64,000 bases of DNA from Candidatus Thioglobus sp. NP1 (GTDB lineage: Bacteria > Pseudomonadota > Gammaproteobacteria > PS1 > Pseudothioglobaceae), in NCBI RefSeq assembly GCF_003326015.1, contig NZ_CP023860.1:744001-808000 (forward strand), read 5' to 3'. Position 1 is the stretch's first letter, and each line of letters starts with the position of its first letter. Below the pieces are notes generated by a model, which did not search any database, was not told the origin of the DNA, and saw nothing but the letters and a program-made list of their open reading frames with translations. The translations under genes and the position numbers were made by a program. Shown here one piece after another: positions 23,885-31,927 of this stretch.

Positions 23885-26376
23885 ACTTCAAACTCTTGTG
23901 GTGGAAGTCCATTTGTGTATCTTTCAAAAGCCTGAGTATAGGCTTTTTCTAAATTCTTTGTATAAGTTTTAGTATCAAATAGAGGTGCTGTAGTTCTTTT
24001 ATCAGCTAATTTCTTTTTGATTGTTGCAAGCTTTTCAGGATTGCTAGCTAAGTTAAGTGCCAACGCTTCATACTCCTTTTCTGAATTTGTAATAAGCTCA
24101 GGTACTTCAAGAGAAGTAAGAAGACTGCCAGCAACTCTAGCTGCAAATCCTTTTCCAATTTTTGTCAAAACCGGTAAGCCGGCCCATAAAGCATCACTTG
24201 CTGTTGTATGCGCATTAAAATTAAAAGTATCTAAAAACAAATCAGCTAGTCTCTGTCTGGCTAAATGCTCTTCAACTGCTATCTTATCGGCAAAAATTAA
24301 ACGATTAGGCTCAACACCACGTTTTTTTGCTTCACTCTTTAAATTATCCTCAGACGATTTATTTGCTTTTAAGAGCCACAGGACACTCCCATCAATCTTG
24401 CTGAGTAGCCGCATCCAAATATCAAATTCTTTTGGAGTGATTTTGAAACTATTATTGAAACTACAAAAAACAAAACCATCTTCCGGTAAATTACACTCTT
24501 GTCGAGTTATTAATTTGTTAGAAATCTGTCTGGAGCTGTCTTGAGGCATGTAACAACTTGGTAAATAAATAATATTTTCAGAATAATTCCTTTTTTGTTC
24601 TTCTGGAATTATGATTTTATCAGCTATTATATAATCATAAAAATCAGCCCCCATAGTGCCTGGGTATCCTAAATAGTTTATTTGAATTGGAGCTGGATTA
24701 ACAGCGAAAATTTCTGCTTTATTATTTGCTGTAAAGCCTCCTAAATCAATTGCAATATCAATCTCTAAAGATCTTGATAATAATGCTATGTCATTATTTG
24801 ACATCTTTTCAACATTATAAAACTTATCAACTCCTGCCTTAATTCTAAGATTCATTTCATCTTGAGTATTTGGTCCAAAAGAAAATGCAAATATTTCAAA
24901 GTGGCTCCTATCATGAAGTTCATAAAGTTTAGCTGACAAAAAAGACACAGGATGTTCTCTAAAGTCTGCAGAAAAATAACCTATCCTAATTTTTTTATGA
25001 TTTAAATAGCTATTTTTTTTAGAGAGGGCATTATTCTTTGAGGTTATTTCTTTGGAAAAAATTTTTGCATTTTTAAGCTGAATCTTTGCATCATCAATTA
25101 AGGCAGACAAACTAAATGGGTCAATAGTCAGCTCACTATTATTAATTCTGTTATGTATTTCTTTAAGATTTATAGAAAAATTATCCCAATTACATAAGTG
25201 CATTTTGCAATGAAATAAATTTCCAAAATTAAAATCAATTCCAGGCTTTAATTTAATTGCATACTCATAATTCGAAACTGCTTCATCCATTTCATTGAGA
25301 TCCCATTGAAGATTTCCAAGATTAAAGTAAACTTCTGCATATTCTGGATTAATAGAAATTGCTTTTTTGTAACATTTGAGTGCTTTTTCAAATTGACCAG
25401 TTTTGTTTAGAACAATTCCCATACCATTAATAAACTGACTATTATTTGAATCTATAGATATGGCTTTTTCATAGCTTTCAATGGACGCATTAAATTGGCC
25501 TAAGTCATATGAAATATTACCAAGCTCATAATGCACCTCAGCTTTATCTGGTTCAATTATGAGCGCCATTTGATAACATTTAACTGCTTTATCAAATTGA
25601 CCTAGATCTTGTAAGATATTGCCACTTGCATAATGTGGTTCAGCATAATGTGGATTCATGGCTATTGCGTTTTTATAACAATCTAGTGATTTATCAGATT
25701 GATTTAGTTCTTTATAGGCATGACCAAGATTATAAAATGCTTCTGCAAATTCTGGAGAGATTCTCACAGCCTCTTTCAAGTGTTTTAGGGCAGAATCAAT
25801 ATCATCTATTCGAAGATATAGAACTGCTAAATTATTATGTAATTCTGCAAAATCTGGCTTAATCAACAGAACAACCTCATAATGTCTAATTGCTGATGTA
25901 ATATTATTAAGATCTTGGAATATTTCACCTAAGCTGAAATGAGCTTCAAAATAACTTGGTTTTATTTCTATCGCTTTCTCAAAACTCTTAATTGCATTAT
26001 CAAAATGACCAAGCTCTTTAAAAACGTTTCCAATATTGTTATTTGCTTCTGCGTAATCAGGTTTTATAGAGAGAGCTTTTTCAAAACTCTCAATAGAGGC
26101 ATCCAGCATACCTAGCTCATGAAATAAGCCTCCAAGATTATAATGGGCCTTGTAAAAACTGGGATTAATAGCTATTGCCTTTTGATAATTTTCAACAGCA
26201 GTATCAAGTTGACCAAGACCCTGATAGCATGCGCCCCTTAAATTAAAAAGTAAAGACTCACGAGGAAATTTATGGCATAAGACAGCAGTTTTCTCTAATG
26301 CTTCTTTAAACTTCCCAATTGAAAGAATTGAAACAATAGAATTAATTTGTTCTTCCGAAGGGCCTATATTTGTCAT
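23881..26376 (-). CDS. TPR protein with OGT/SPINDLY-type glycosyltransferase domain (831 aa)
   Basis: Residues ~25–385 hold about ten TPR units; a linker follows, and the GT41 catalytic region begins at GYFSADFREHPVS near residue 466. IDLGGFT, YLGYPGTMGADF, FCSFNNSFKITP and FNAHTTASDALWAGLPVLT match the canonical OGT motifs, so activity is expected. The last ~270 residues are nearly identical to the 727-residue paralogue downstream, while the TPRs and N-lobe differ. The start overlaps the stop of the 691-residue TPR-sulfotransferase gene by 1 bp, and the stop overlaps the next gene by 4 bp. Probably cytoplasmic, with a protein acceptor. Confidence 0.9.
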   Translation of the reverse strand: MTNIGPSEEQINSIVSILSIGKFKEALEKTAVLCHKFPRESLLFNLRGACYQGLGQLDTAVENYQKAIAINPSFYKAHYNLGGLFHELGMLDASIESFEKALSIKPDYAEANNNIGNVFKELGHFDNAIKSFEKAIEIKPSYFEAHFSLGEIFQDLNNITSAIRHYEVVLLIKPDFAELHNNLAVLYLRIDDIDSALKHLKEAVRISPEFAEAFYNLGHAYKELNQSDKSLDCYKNAIAMNPHYAEPHYASGNILQDLGQFDKAVKCYQMALIIEPDKAEVHYELGNISYDLGQFNASIESYEKAISIDSNNSQFINGMGIVLNKTGQFEKALKCYKKAISINPEYAEVYFNLGNLQWDLNEMDEAVSNYEYAIKLKPGIDFNFGNLFHCKMHLCNWDNFSINLKEIHNRINNSELTIDPFSLSALIDDAKIQLKNAKIFSKEITSKNNALSKKNSYLNHKKIRIGYFSADFREHPVSFLSAKLYELHDRSHFEIFAFSFGPNTQDEMNLRIKAGVDKFYNVEKMSNNDIALLSRSLEIDIAIDLGGFTANNKAEIFAVNPAPIQINYLGYPGTMGADFYDYIIADKIIIPEEQKRNYSENIIYLPSCYMPQDSSRQISNKLITRQECNLPEDGFVFCSFNNSFKITPKEFDIWMRLLSKIDGSVLWLLKANKSSEDNLKSEAKKRGVEPNRLIFADKIAVEEHLARQRLADLFLDTFNFNAHTTASDALWAGLPVLTKIGKGFAARVAGSLLTSLEVPELITNSEKEYEALALNLASNPEKLATIKKKLADKRTTAPLFDTKTYTKNLEKAYTQAFERYTNGLPPQEFEV
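23883..24697 (-). repeat. Near-identical direct repeat, copy B (C-lobe of 831-aa glycosyltransferase)
   Basis: Partner of 21706–22520. The repeat includes the stop region shared by both genes and ends in the codons just before YPGTMGADF on the protein. Its sharp boundary in the middle of the catalytic domain argues for gene conversion rather than simple old duplication. Confidence 0.95.
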
Positions 26377-28451
26377 TAAAGTTTCTCTTGATAATAACCA
26401 ATAGAATTAATAAGAGGTTTTAAATATTCTTCATATTTTTTCCAGGCCTCAGAACTTCCTTGATACATTTTTTCTTTGACTTGTAATGCACTTGCTGTTT
26501 TTGTAGCTTTTGCGTTATTATAAAATTTAAGACAGTTTTCATCCCAATCTAATTCACAATAATCCAGTAGTTTTCTAGTCTCAACCTCTTGATTAGTGGT
26601 CAAGTTTTCATAACTAATATCATATATCTGATTAGGAAATGCGTCATGCCAAAAGGCCATCAATTCTTCATAAGAGAGATAGAATAGCGCTAAATCACTC
26701 ATGCTGTAGGGAAAGCCTAGTGCTCCATTTGGAAAATACCGTTGATATATTGACCAGCAAATTGCCATGGAATCTCGTTTAAGATGGATAATTTTTGCTT
26801 CTGGAAAAGCCTTTAAAATAAACCCTATATTTTCAAAATTTGTAGGCATTTTGTCAGTAATAATGCCCTCAGAAGAATTTATGTTAGATAAATGGTATTG
26901 CGTATATCCTTGGCGTATATTTAAAAAGCTTCTTTCAGAAAGAATATTATTATTAGATAAATAGGCATTAAATATTGGAGTAATAAGATTATCTAAGGTG
27001 GGCAATTCTCCCGCACCCTTGACTTTGTTGTGACTAGAGATAATTTGTTCAACTAGGGAGGTTCCAGAACGAGGCATTCCAACAATAAAAATTGGTCTAA
27101 CAGCGAGAGGCTTATAAGATGATGACTCTTTAATGGCTAATTTAAAAATATTTTTTAATTTAGTATGTTTTTTTAAGTCACTCTCAATTGAATAATTTAA
27201 TTCCTCTTTTCGAAGTTTATTGCCCTCATTTAAGATTTTAAAAAATTCATCTTTCTTCCCTAAATCTTCATATGCTTTTGCTAAGGCAAAGCACAAATTT
27301 ATCCTTTCTGACTTACTAATGGAAGAACTAGAGAGCAGTGATTGTATTTGAATAAGTTGTGTATCCCCCTCTTTAAAGTTTTTTAGTGTTGATAAATTCC
27401 GGTGAATATTAGCGTTTTCAGGTTCTAAAGCTAGAGCATAAACATAGCTATTAAATGCTTCATCTGATTGGCCCATTTCCTGAAGAATAAGTCCTAAATT
27501 TTCATAAACTGCAGCAAAGTCAGGATTAATTGATAATGCCTTTCTATAATAATTGAGAGCTTCCTCGGGTTGACCAAGATCATAGTACAAAATTCCAAGG
27601 TTGAAAAAGACATCAGCAAAGTTTGGATTAATAGTGATTGCATTCATGTAGCTTTTAATAGCTTCATCCAATTTACCAAAAGCCTTGAGAGCAGTGCCAA
27701 GATTATTATGAGCTTCAGCATAATAAGGATTAATAGCTATTGCTCTTTCATAATGCTTAACTGCTTTATCCATTTCACCAAGTTCATTGAGCGTGCTTCC
27801 AAGATTATTGTGAGCTTCTCCATAATCAGGATATATAGCTATCGCTTTCTCATAATGCTTAACTGCTTCATCCAATTGACCTAGATCATTTAGAATATTA
27901 CCAAGATTGTTATGAACCTCAATATGGTTTGGCTCAATTTCTAATGCTTGATTATATGACTTAATAGCCTCATCTAATTTTCCAAGTTCAGTTTGGATAT
28001 TGCCAAGATTATTTAATGCATCTACAAAGTCTGGTTGTAAACTTAATGCTTCTTTATAAGATTTAATTGCATCATTATTCTGCCCAAGCTCATTATAAAT
28101 AATACCAAGGTTGTTATGAGCCTTGGCATAGTCAGATTGAATAGTTAATGTTTCTTGATAACTCTTTACTGCATCATCCAGATGATTTAGCTCTTGGTGA
28201 GTAAGCGCCAGGTTGTAATGAGCATCAGCAAAGTCTGGTTTAAGATTAATAGCACTCTTAAAAGATTGAGCCGCCATTTCTAATTTTCCATTCGCTTTCA
28301 AACATACACCATTAATGTTATAAAGTATTGATTCGTTTGGATTTTGACCTATTAAGATTTCAATAGATTCTAATGCATCTGATATTTGTCCAGAAGAATA
28401 GAGCTCAATAATAGAATTGATTTTATTATTTAAAAGGGGTGTTGAGTTCAT
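26376..28451 (-). CDS. TPR protein with C-terminal sulfotransferase domain (691 aa)
   Basis: Residues ~36–350 carry nine to ten TPR units with the NNLG...LDEAIKSY pattern. The sulfotransferase domain spans ~450–690: PAPS loop GMPRSGTS (459–466), 3'-phosphate motif LKRDSMAICWSIYQRYF near 557–575, and the conserved ALQVKEKMYQGSSEAWKKY near the C-terminus. It is a longer homologue of the 608-residue protein at the other end of the cluster. Start is 9 bp after the 233-residue TPR gene; stop overlaps the next start by 1 bp. It likely uses PAPS on a TPR-bound acceptor; acceptor unknown. Confidence 0.88.
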   Translation of the reverse strand: MNSTPLLNNKINSIIELYSSGQISDALESIEILIGQNPNESILYNINGVCLKANGKLEMAAQSFKSAINLKPDFADAHYNLALTHQELNHLDDAVKSYQETLTIQSDYAKAHNNLGIIYNELGQNNDAIKSYKEALSLQPDFVDALNNLGNIQTELGKLDEAIKSYNQALEIEPNHIEVHNNLGNILNDLGQLDEAVKHYEKAIAIYPDYGEAHNNLGSTLNELGEMDKAVKHYERAIAINPYYAEAHNNLGTALKAFGKLDEAIKSYMNAITINPNFADVFFNLGILYYDLGQPEEALNYYRKALSINPDFAAVYENLGLILQEMGQSDEAFNSYVYALALEPENANIHRNLSTLKNFKEGDTQLIQIQSLLSSSSISKSERINLCFALAKAYEDLGKKDEFFKILNEGNKLRKEELNYSIESDLKKHTKLKNIFKLAIKESSSYKPLAVRPIFIVGMPRSGTSLVEQIISSHNKVKGAGELPTLDNLITPIFNAYLSNNNILSERSFLNIRQGYTQYHLSNINSSEGIITDKMPTNFENIGFILKAFPEAKIIHLKRDSMAICWSIYQRYFPNGALGFPYSMSDLALFYLSYEELMAFWHDAFPNQIYDISYENLTTNQEVETRKLLDYCELDWDENCLKFYNNAKATKTASALQVKEKMYQGSSEAWKKYEEYLKPLINSIGYYQEKL

Positions 28452-28460
28452 ATTGAAACT

Positions 28461-29162
28461 TTACTGAGATCTGAGTTCTTCTAAATTTGCCTTTGCTTGA
28501 TCATTATCAGGTTCGATATCCAAGACCCTTTCAAAACAATAAATAGACTCGTCATTTTGTCCAAGATCTTTGTGAATAAGGCCAAGATTTAAAATTGCCA
28601 TAGTATAACTTTGATTAATTTCAATAGCCTTTTCAAAATTTTTAGTTGCATTACTTATTTGGCCAATACTTTTATTAGCAACTCCAAGGTTATTATGAGC
28701 TTCAAAATAATCATATTTGTATGCTACTGCCCACTCTAAATGCTCAATAGCATCATCATATTGATTTAAATTTAAGAAAGTCACACCAAGTTTGTTATGT
28801 GCTTCAGAATAATTTGGAAGAAGATCAATTGCTTTTTTAAAGCTTGTAACTGCGAGTTCTAGATCACCAGATTCACTTAAAGCAGTTCCATGGTTCATAT
28901 ATGCTTCAGCATAGTCAGGCTTAATTGTGAATGCACTCTCAAAAAACTGTGCAGCAGCACCAAATTGCCCGAGTTGATTGTAACATGCACCAAGTAAGTT
29001 GAATAGAAGAGGTACATTAGGGTAGTCTTCATTTAAAGCTTTAATTGCCTCAATTGCCTCATTAATCTTACCAGTGGCATAAAGATCCATTACCAAATCA
29101 ACTTGCTCTTTCGGGAGTTTAAGTGGAGTATTTGTGATATTTTTTTCTTTTTTATTATTCAT
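28461..29162 (-). CDS. TPR-repeat protein (233 aa)
   Basis: The whole chain after residue ~20 is about six TPR units (YAEAYMNHGTAL, YSEAHNKLGVTF, YFEAHNNLGVAN and so on) with no catalytic domain. It starts the minus-strand TPR operon, 9 bp before the 691-residue protein. It resembles the N-terminal halves of its neighbours and may be a stand-alone adaptor or a relict of a larger enzyme that lost its catalytic part. The 198 bp upstream separates it from divergent rluD and must contain the operon promoter; no convincing -35/-10 pair was found for it. Confidence 0.87.
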   Translation of the reverse strand: MNNKKEKNITNTPLKLPKEQVDLVMDLYATGKINEAIEAIKALNEDYPNVPLLFNLLGACYNQLGQFGAAAQFFESAFTIKPDYAEAYMNHGTALSESGDLELAVTSFKKAIDLLPNYSEAHNKLGVTFLNLNQYDDAIEHLEWAVAYKYDYFEAHNNLGVANKSIGQISNATKNFEKAIEINQSYTMAILNLGLIHKDLGQNDESIYCFERVLDIEPDNDQAKANLEELRSQ

Positions 29163-29360
29163 TTATAGCCTTATTGTGCATTACATTATAGGATTTAATT
29201 AAGTAATTTTTAAGTATTTATTTTACATATTATCTTGAATATTGATGTCTATTTAATTATCTTATCTGGACGCATATGATATTCATTTATTATTAAAACT
29301 TAACTTTTATAATTTATCAAGATCATTAAGTTTATTAAAGATATCAATTAAAATGATTGC

Positions 29361-30302
29361 ATGAAAATTTTAAATATTATCATTCCAAATAGGATGATAG
29401 GAAATAGATTGGATTCTTCCCTATCTATCATGCTTCCTGATTATTCTCGTTCAAAAATAACTGCATGGATTAAATCTGGTGATGCTTTAATTAATCAAAA
29501 AACTTTTAAGCCAAAAGATAAAGTTAATGGTAGTGAAGTTGTTAACCTAACTTTAAATCAAAAGCAAAATAATAACTGGATTGCTGAAAAAATTCCCTTA
29601 AATATTATTTATGAAGATGAAGATATCATTGTCATAAATAAGAAGTTTGGTTTGGTTACGCACCCAGGGGCAGGAAACTGGAGTGGCACCCTTGCAAATG
29701 CTCTTCTTTATTATGATTCCTCCCTATCGATTCTTGCTAGGGCTGGTATTGTTCATCGATTAGATAAAAATACCTCAGGCCTAATGGTTGTTGCAAGAAA
29801 TGAAAAATCGCAAAAACATTTAATTGAACAGCTACAAAATCATTCTATTCAGAGAGAGTATTCTGCCATAGTTTATGGACATATGATTGCTGGAGGAACT
29901 GTCGATGAGCCTATAGGCCGTGACCCTAAAGATAGAGTTAAGCAGGCTGTTACAATAAGTGGAAAAGCCGCAGTGACTCACTTTAGGGCGATTGATCGTT
30001 TTAAAAGCCATACTCATGTGAAAGCAATTCTTGAGACTGGGCGAACTCATCAAATACGTGTCCACCTTTCTCATGTAGGACATTCTTTGGTAGGAGATCC
30101 AGTATACGGTGGTCGAGTACGTTTCCCAAAAAAAGCAAGTGTGGAATTAAAAGAAGCACTAATTAATTTTAAACGGCAAGCGCTTCACTCAAAAAAATTA
30201 ACCCTTATGCATCCTGTATCTGGAGAACAAATGTCATGGAAAGCCCCACTTCCTGATGATATGCAAAAACTTTTAGATATCTTAAAAAAATATGACTCTT
30301 AA
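29361..30302 (+). CDS. rluD: 23S rRNA pseudouridine synthase (RluD type)
   Basis: A 313-residue RluA-family enzyme. An N-terminal S4 RNA-binding domain (about residues 12–70) precedes the catalytic domain, whose HRLDKNTSGL motif has the catalytic Asp135. The GRTHQIRVHLSHVGHSLVGDPVYG stretch, split around residue 230, is typical. The S4 domain and length favour RluD (U1911, U1915, U1917 in helix 69) over RluC, but RluC is not excluded. pgeF follows by 24 bp, an arrangement also seen in E. coli (rluD–yfiH). Confidence 0.92.
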   Translation: MKILNIIIPNRMIGNRLDSSLSIMLPDYSRSKITAWIKSGDALINQKTFKPKDKVNGSEVVNLTLNQKQNNNWIAEKIPLNIIYEDEDIIVINKKFGLVTHPGAGNWSGTLANALLYYDSSLSILARAGIVHRLDKNTSGLMVVARNEKSQKHLIEQLQNHSIQREYSAIVYGHMIAGGTVDEPIGRDPKDRVKQAVTISGKAAVTHFRAIDRFKSHTHVKAILETGRTHQIRVHLSHVGHSLVGDPVYGGRVRFPKKASVELKEALINFKRQALHSKKLTLMHPVSGEQMSWKAPLPDDMQKLLDILKKYDS

Positions 30303-30326
30303 TGATTTTTTTAGTTAAATTAATTT

Positions 30327-31055
30327 ATGAAACTTTTTCCAATTAATGTTAAATTAATTTCAACGCCAAGATTTATTCTTGGTGGAAAAAGCAGTAATAA
30401 TTTTGATAATTTTAATTTGGCTCTTCATGTAGAAGATAATTTGAGTTCTGTAATGGCAAACCGAGATCTATTGATGAGTCAGTTTAACTTACCATCAATG
30501 CCAGTATGGATTAATCAAACTCATTCAAATATTAGTGTTAATGCTGATTCAATATCAAAAATAGTCGAAGCTGATGCAAGCTATAGCAAAAAAATAGGAA
30601 CTGTTTGTGGGGTACTTACAGCTGATTGTCTACCCGTTTTTGTCAGTAACAAAGAAGGAACTAAAGTTGGAATTGCTCATGCTGGTTGGAGAGGCTTAGT
30701 TGATGGAGTAATTGAATCTTTAATAGAGTCTATTAATTCAAATGGGAGTGACTTAGTTGTTCATTTAGGACCAGCTATTTCTCAATTATCTTATGAGGTG
30801 GGTAGGGAGGTTAAATCCAAATATCTTTCTAAAAATAAGAAATTTGAAAGTTGTTTTAACTTTGAAAATGGTAGATACTATCTTGATTTATATGAGGCAG
30901 CAAGAGTAGTTTTAAGAGATTTTGGTATCGCCTCTATTAGTGGTGGTAATCAATGCACTTATAATGAGGAAAATCAATATTTTTCATACCGAAGGGATGG
31001 TAAATTTTCTGGAAGAATGGCTCATTTAATATGGATAGAAAGCGCTAAGATTTAG
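30327..31055 (+). CDS. pgeF: Peptidoglycan editing factor / polyphenol oxidase family protein
   Basis: A 242-residue YfiH/LACC1-family protein. The metal-site residues are visible: a histidine in WINQTHSN, the cysteine in LTADCLPVFV and the histidine in IAHAGWRG; SYRRDGKFSGRMA closes the C-terminus. E. coli PgeF removes wrongly incorporated L-serine from peptidoglycan precursors, and family members were earlier called polyphenol oxidases. It follows rluD by 24 bp as in many proteobacteria. Converges on mutM with a 53-bp gap. Confidence 0.92.
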   Translation: MKLFPINVKLISTPRFILGGKSSNNFDNFNLALHVEDNLSSVMANRDLLMSQFNLPSMPVWINQTHSNISVNADSISKIVEADASYSKKIGTVCGVLTADCLPVFVSNKEGTKVGIAHAGWRGLVDGVIESLIESINSNGSDLVVHLGPAISQLSYEVGREVKSKYLSKNKKFESCFNFENGRYYLDLYEAARVVLRDFGIASISGGNQCTYNEENQYFSYRRDGKFSGRMAHLIWIESAKI

Positions 31056-31108
31056 CTTCCTTGCCTTTACCTTTTTTCACGAAACTGATATCTGCATTCT
31101 TCTTTAGT

Positions 31109-31921
31109 CTAATGCTGACATTTTGGGCAGTAGTAGGTGGCGCGTTGATTTTGTACAATTTTTTTAATTGTTCCACTGCATCTATTACATGGCCTATCTT
31201 TGCGATCATATACAGATAAAATTTGATAAAAATAACCAGCCTCACCTCCAACATTCGAAAAATCATTTAAGGTAGTGCCACCATTATTAATAGATTCTAA
31301 CAGTACATCTTTAATGCACTTAACAAGAATCTGATAACGCTTCTTAGAGGTTTTCCCTGCCTTTCTTTTAGGAGATATTCCGGCGCGAAATAAACTTTCT
31401 GATGCATAAATATTTCCTACACCAACGACAACATGGCTATCCATAATAAATGTTTTTATATTTATAGTCTTACCAATGGCAGCCTCAAAAAGTGTACCTT
31501 CATCGAATTCATAACTTAAGGGTTCTGGACCTAATTTTTTAAGTAAAGAAAGTTGTTCGTTATTTTTTTGCCATAGTATTGAGCCAAATCTTCGTGGATC
31601 ATGAAACCTCATGCAAGTATTGTTATCCAATTTTAGTTCGAAGTGATGATGCTTTTTTAAAGGTTCAGAATCAGAAACAACGCTGATTGATCCGGTCATT
31701 CCGAGATGCATAACCAGTTGCCCATCACTAAAGTCAACAAGTAAGTATTTTGCACGCCTGGAGATTTTTTGGATAGTTTGATTTTTTAAAGTAGTAACCA
31801 GATGCTTAGGAATTTCCCAGCGCAGCTTTTTTTTATAGATATGAACAGAAGTAATTTTTCTTTTAATTATTAGAGGTTCGAGCCCTCTTTTAGTAGTTTC
31901 AACCTCAGGAAGTTCAGGCAT
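31109..31921 (-). CDS. mutM: Formamidopyrimidine-DNA glycosylase
   Basis: A 270-residue Fpg. The N-terminal PELPEVET supplies the catalytic proline (after Met removal) and Glu3; Lys58 lies in RRAKYLLVDF. The helix-two-turn-helix segment includes NIYASESLF, and the C-terminal zinc finger is CNRC...CPKC. It excises 8-oxoguanine and formamidopyrimidines and nicks the backbone. The gene follows the acyl-ligase gene by 6 bp on the minus strand. Confidence 0.96.
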   Translation of the reverse strand: MPELPEVETTKRGLEPLIIKRKITSVHIYKKKLRWEIPKHLVTTLKNQTIQKISRRAKYLLVDFSDGQLVMHLGMTGSISVVSDSEPLKKHHHFELKLDNNTCMRFHDPRRFGSILWQKNNEQLSLLKKLGPEPLSYEFDEGTLFEAAIGKTINIKTFIMDSHVVVGVGNIYASESLFRAGISPKRKAGKTSKKRYQILVKCIKDVLLESINNGGTTLNDFSNVGGEAGYFYQILSVYDRKDRPCNRCSGTIKKIVQNQRATYYCPKCQH

Positions 31922-31927
31922 AAGTCT

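Noticed and set aside
21840-24544. Two near-identical plus-strand frames opposite the OGT genes
   Set aside because: They are antisense shadows of the duplicated C-lobe and their similarity follows from the DNA repeat, not from selection on that frame.
31045-31266. 73-residue minus-strand frame at the 3' end of mutM
   Set aside because: It overlaps the zinc-finger coding region in another frame and has no motif; mutM is complete.
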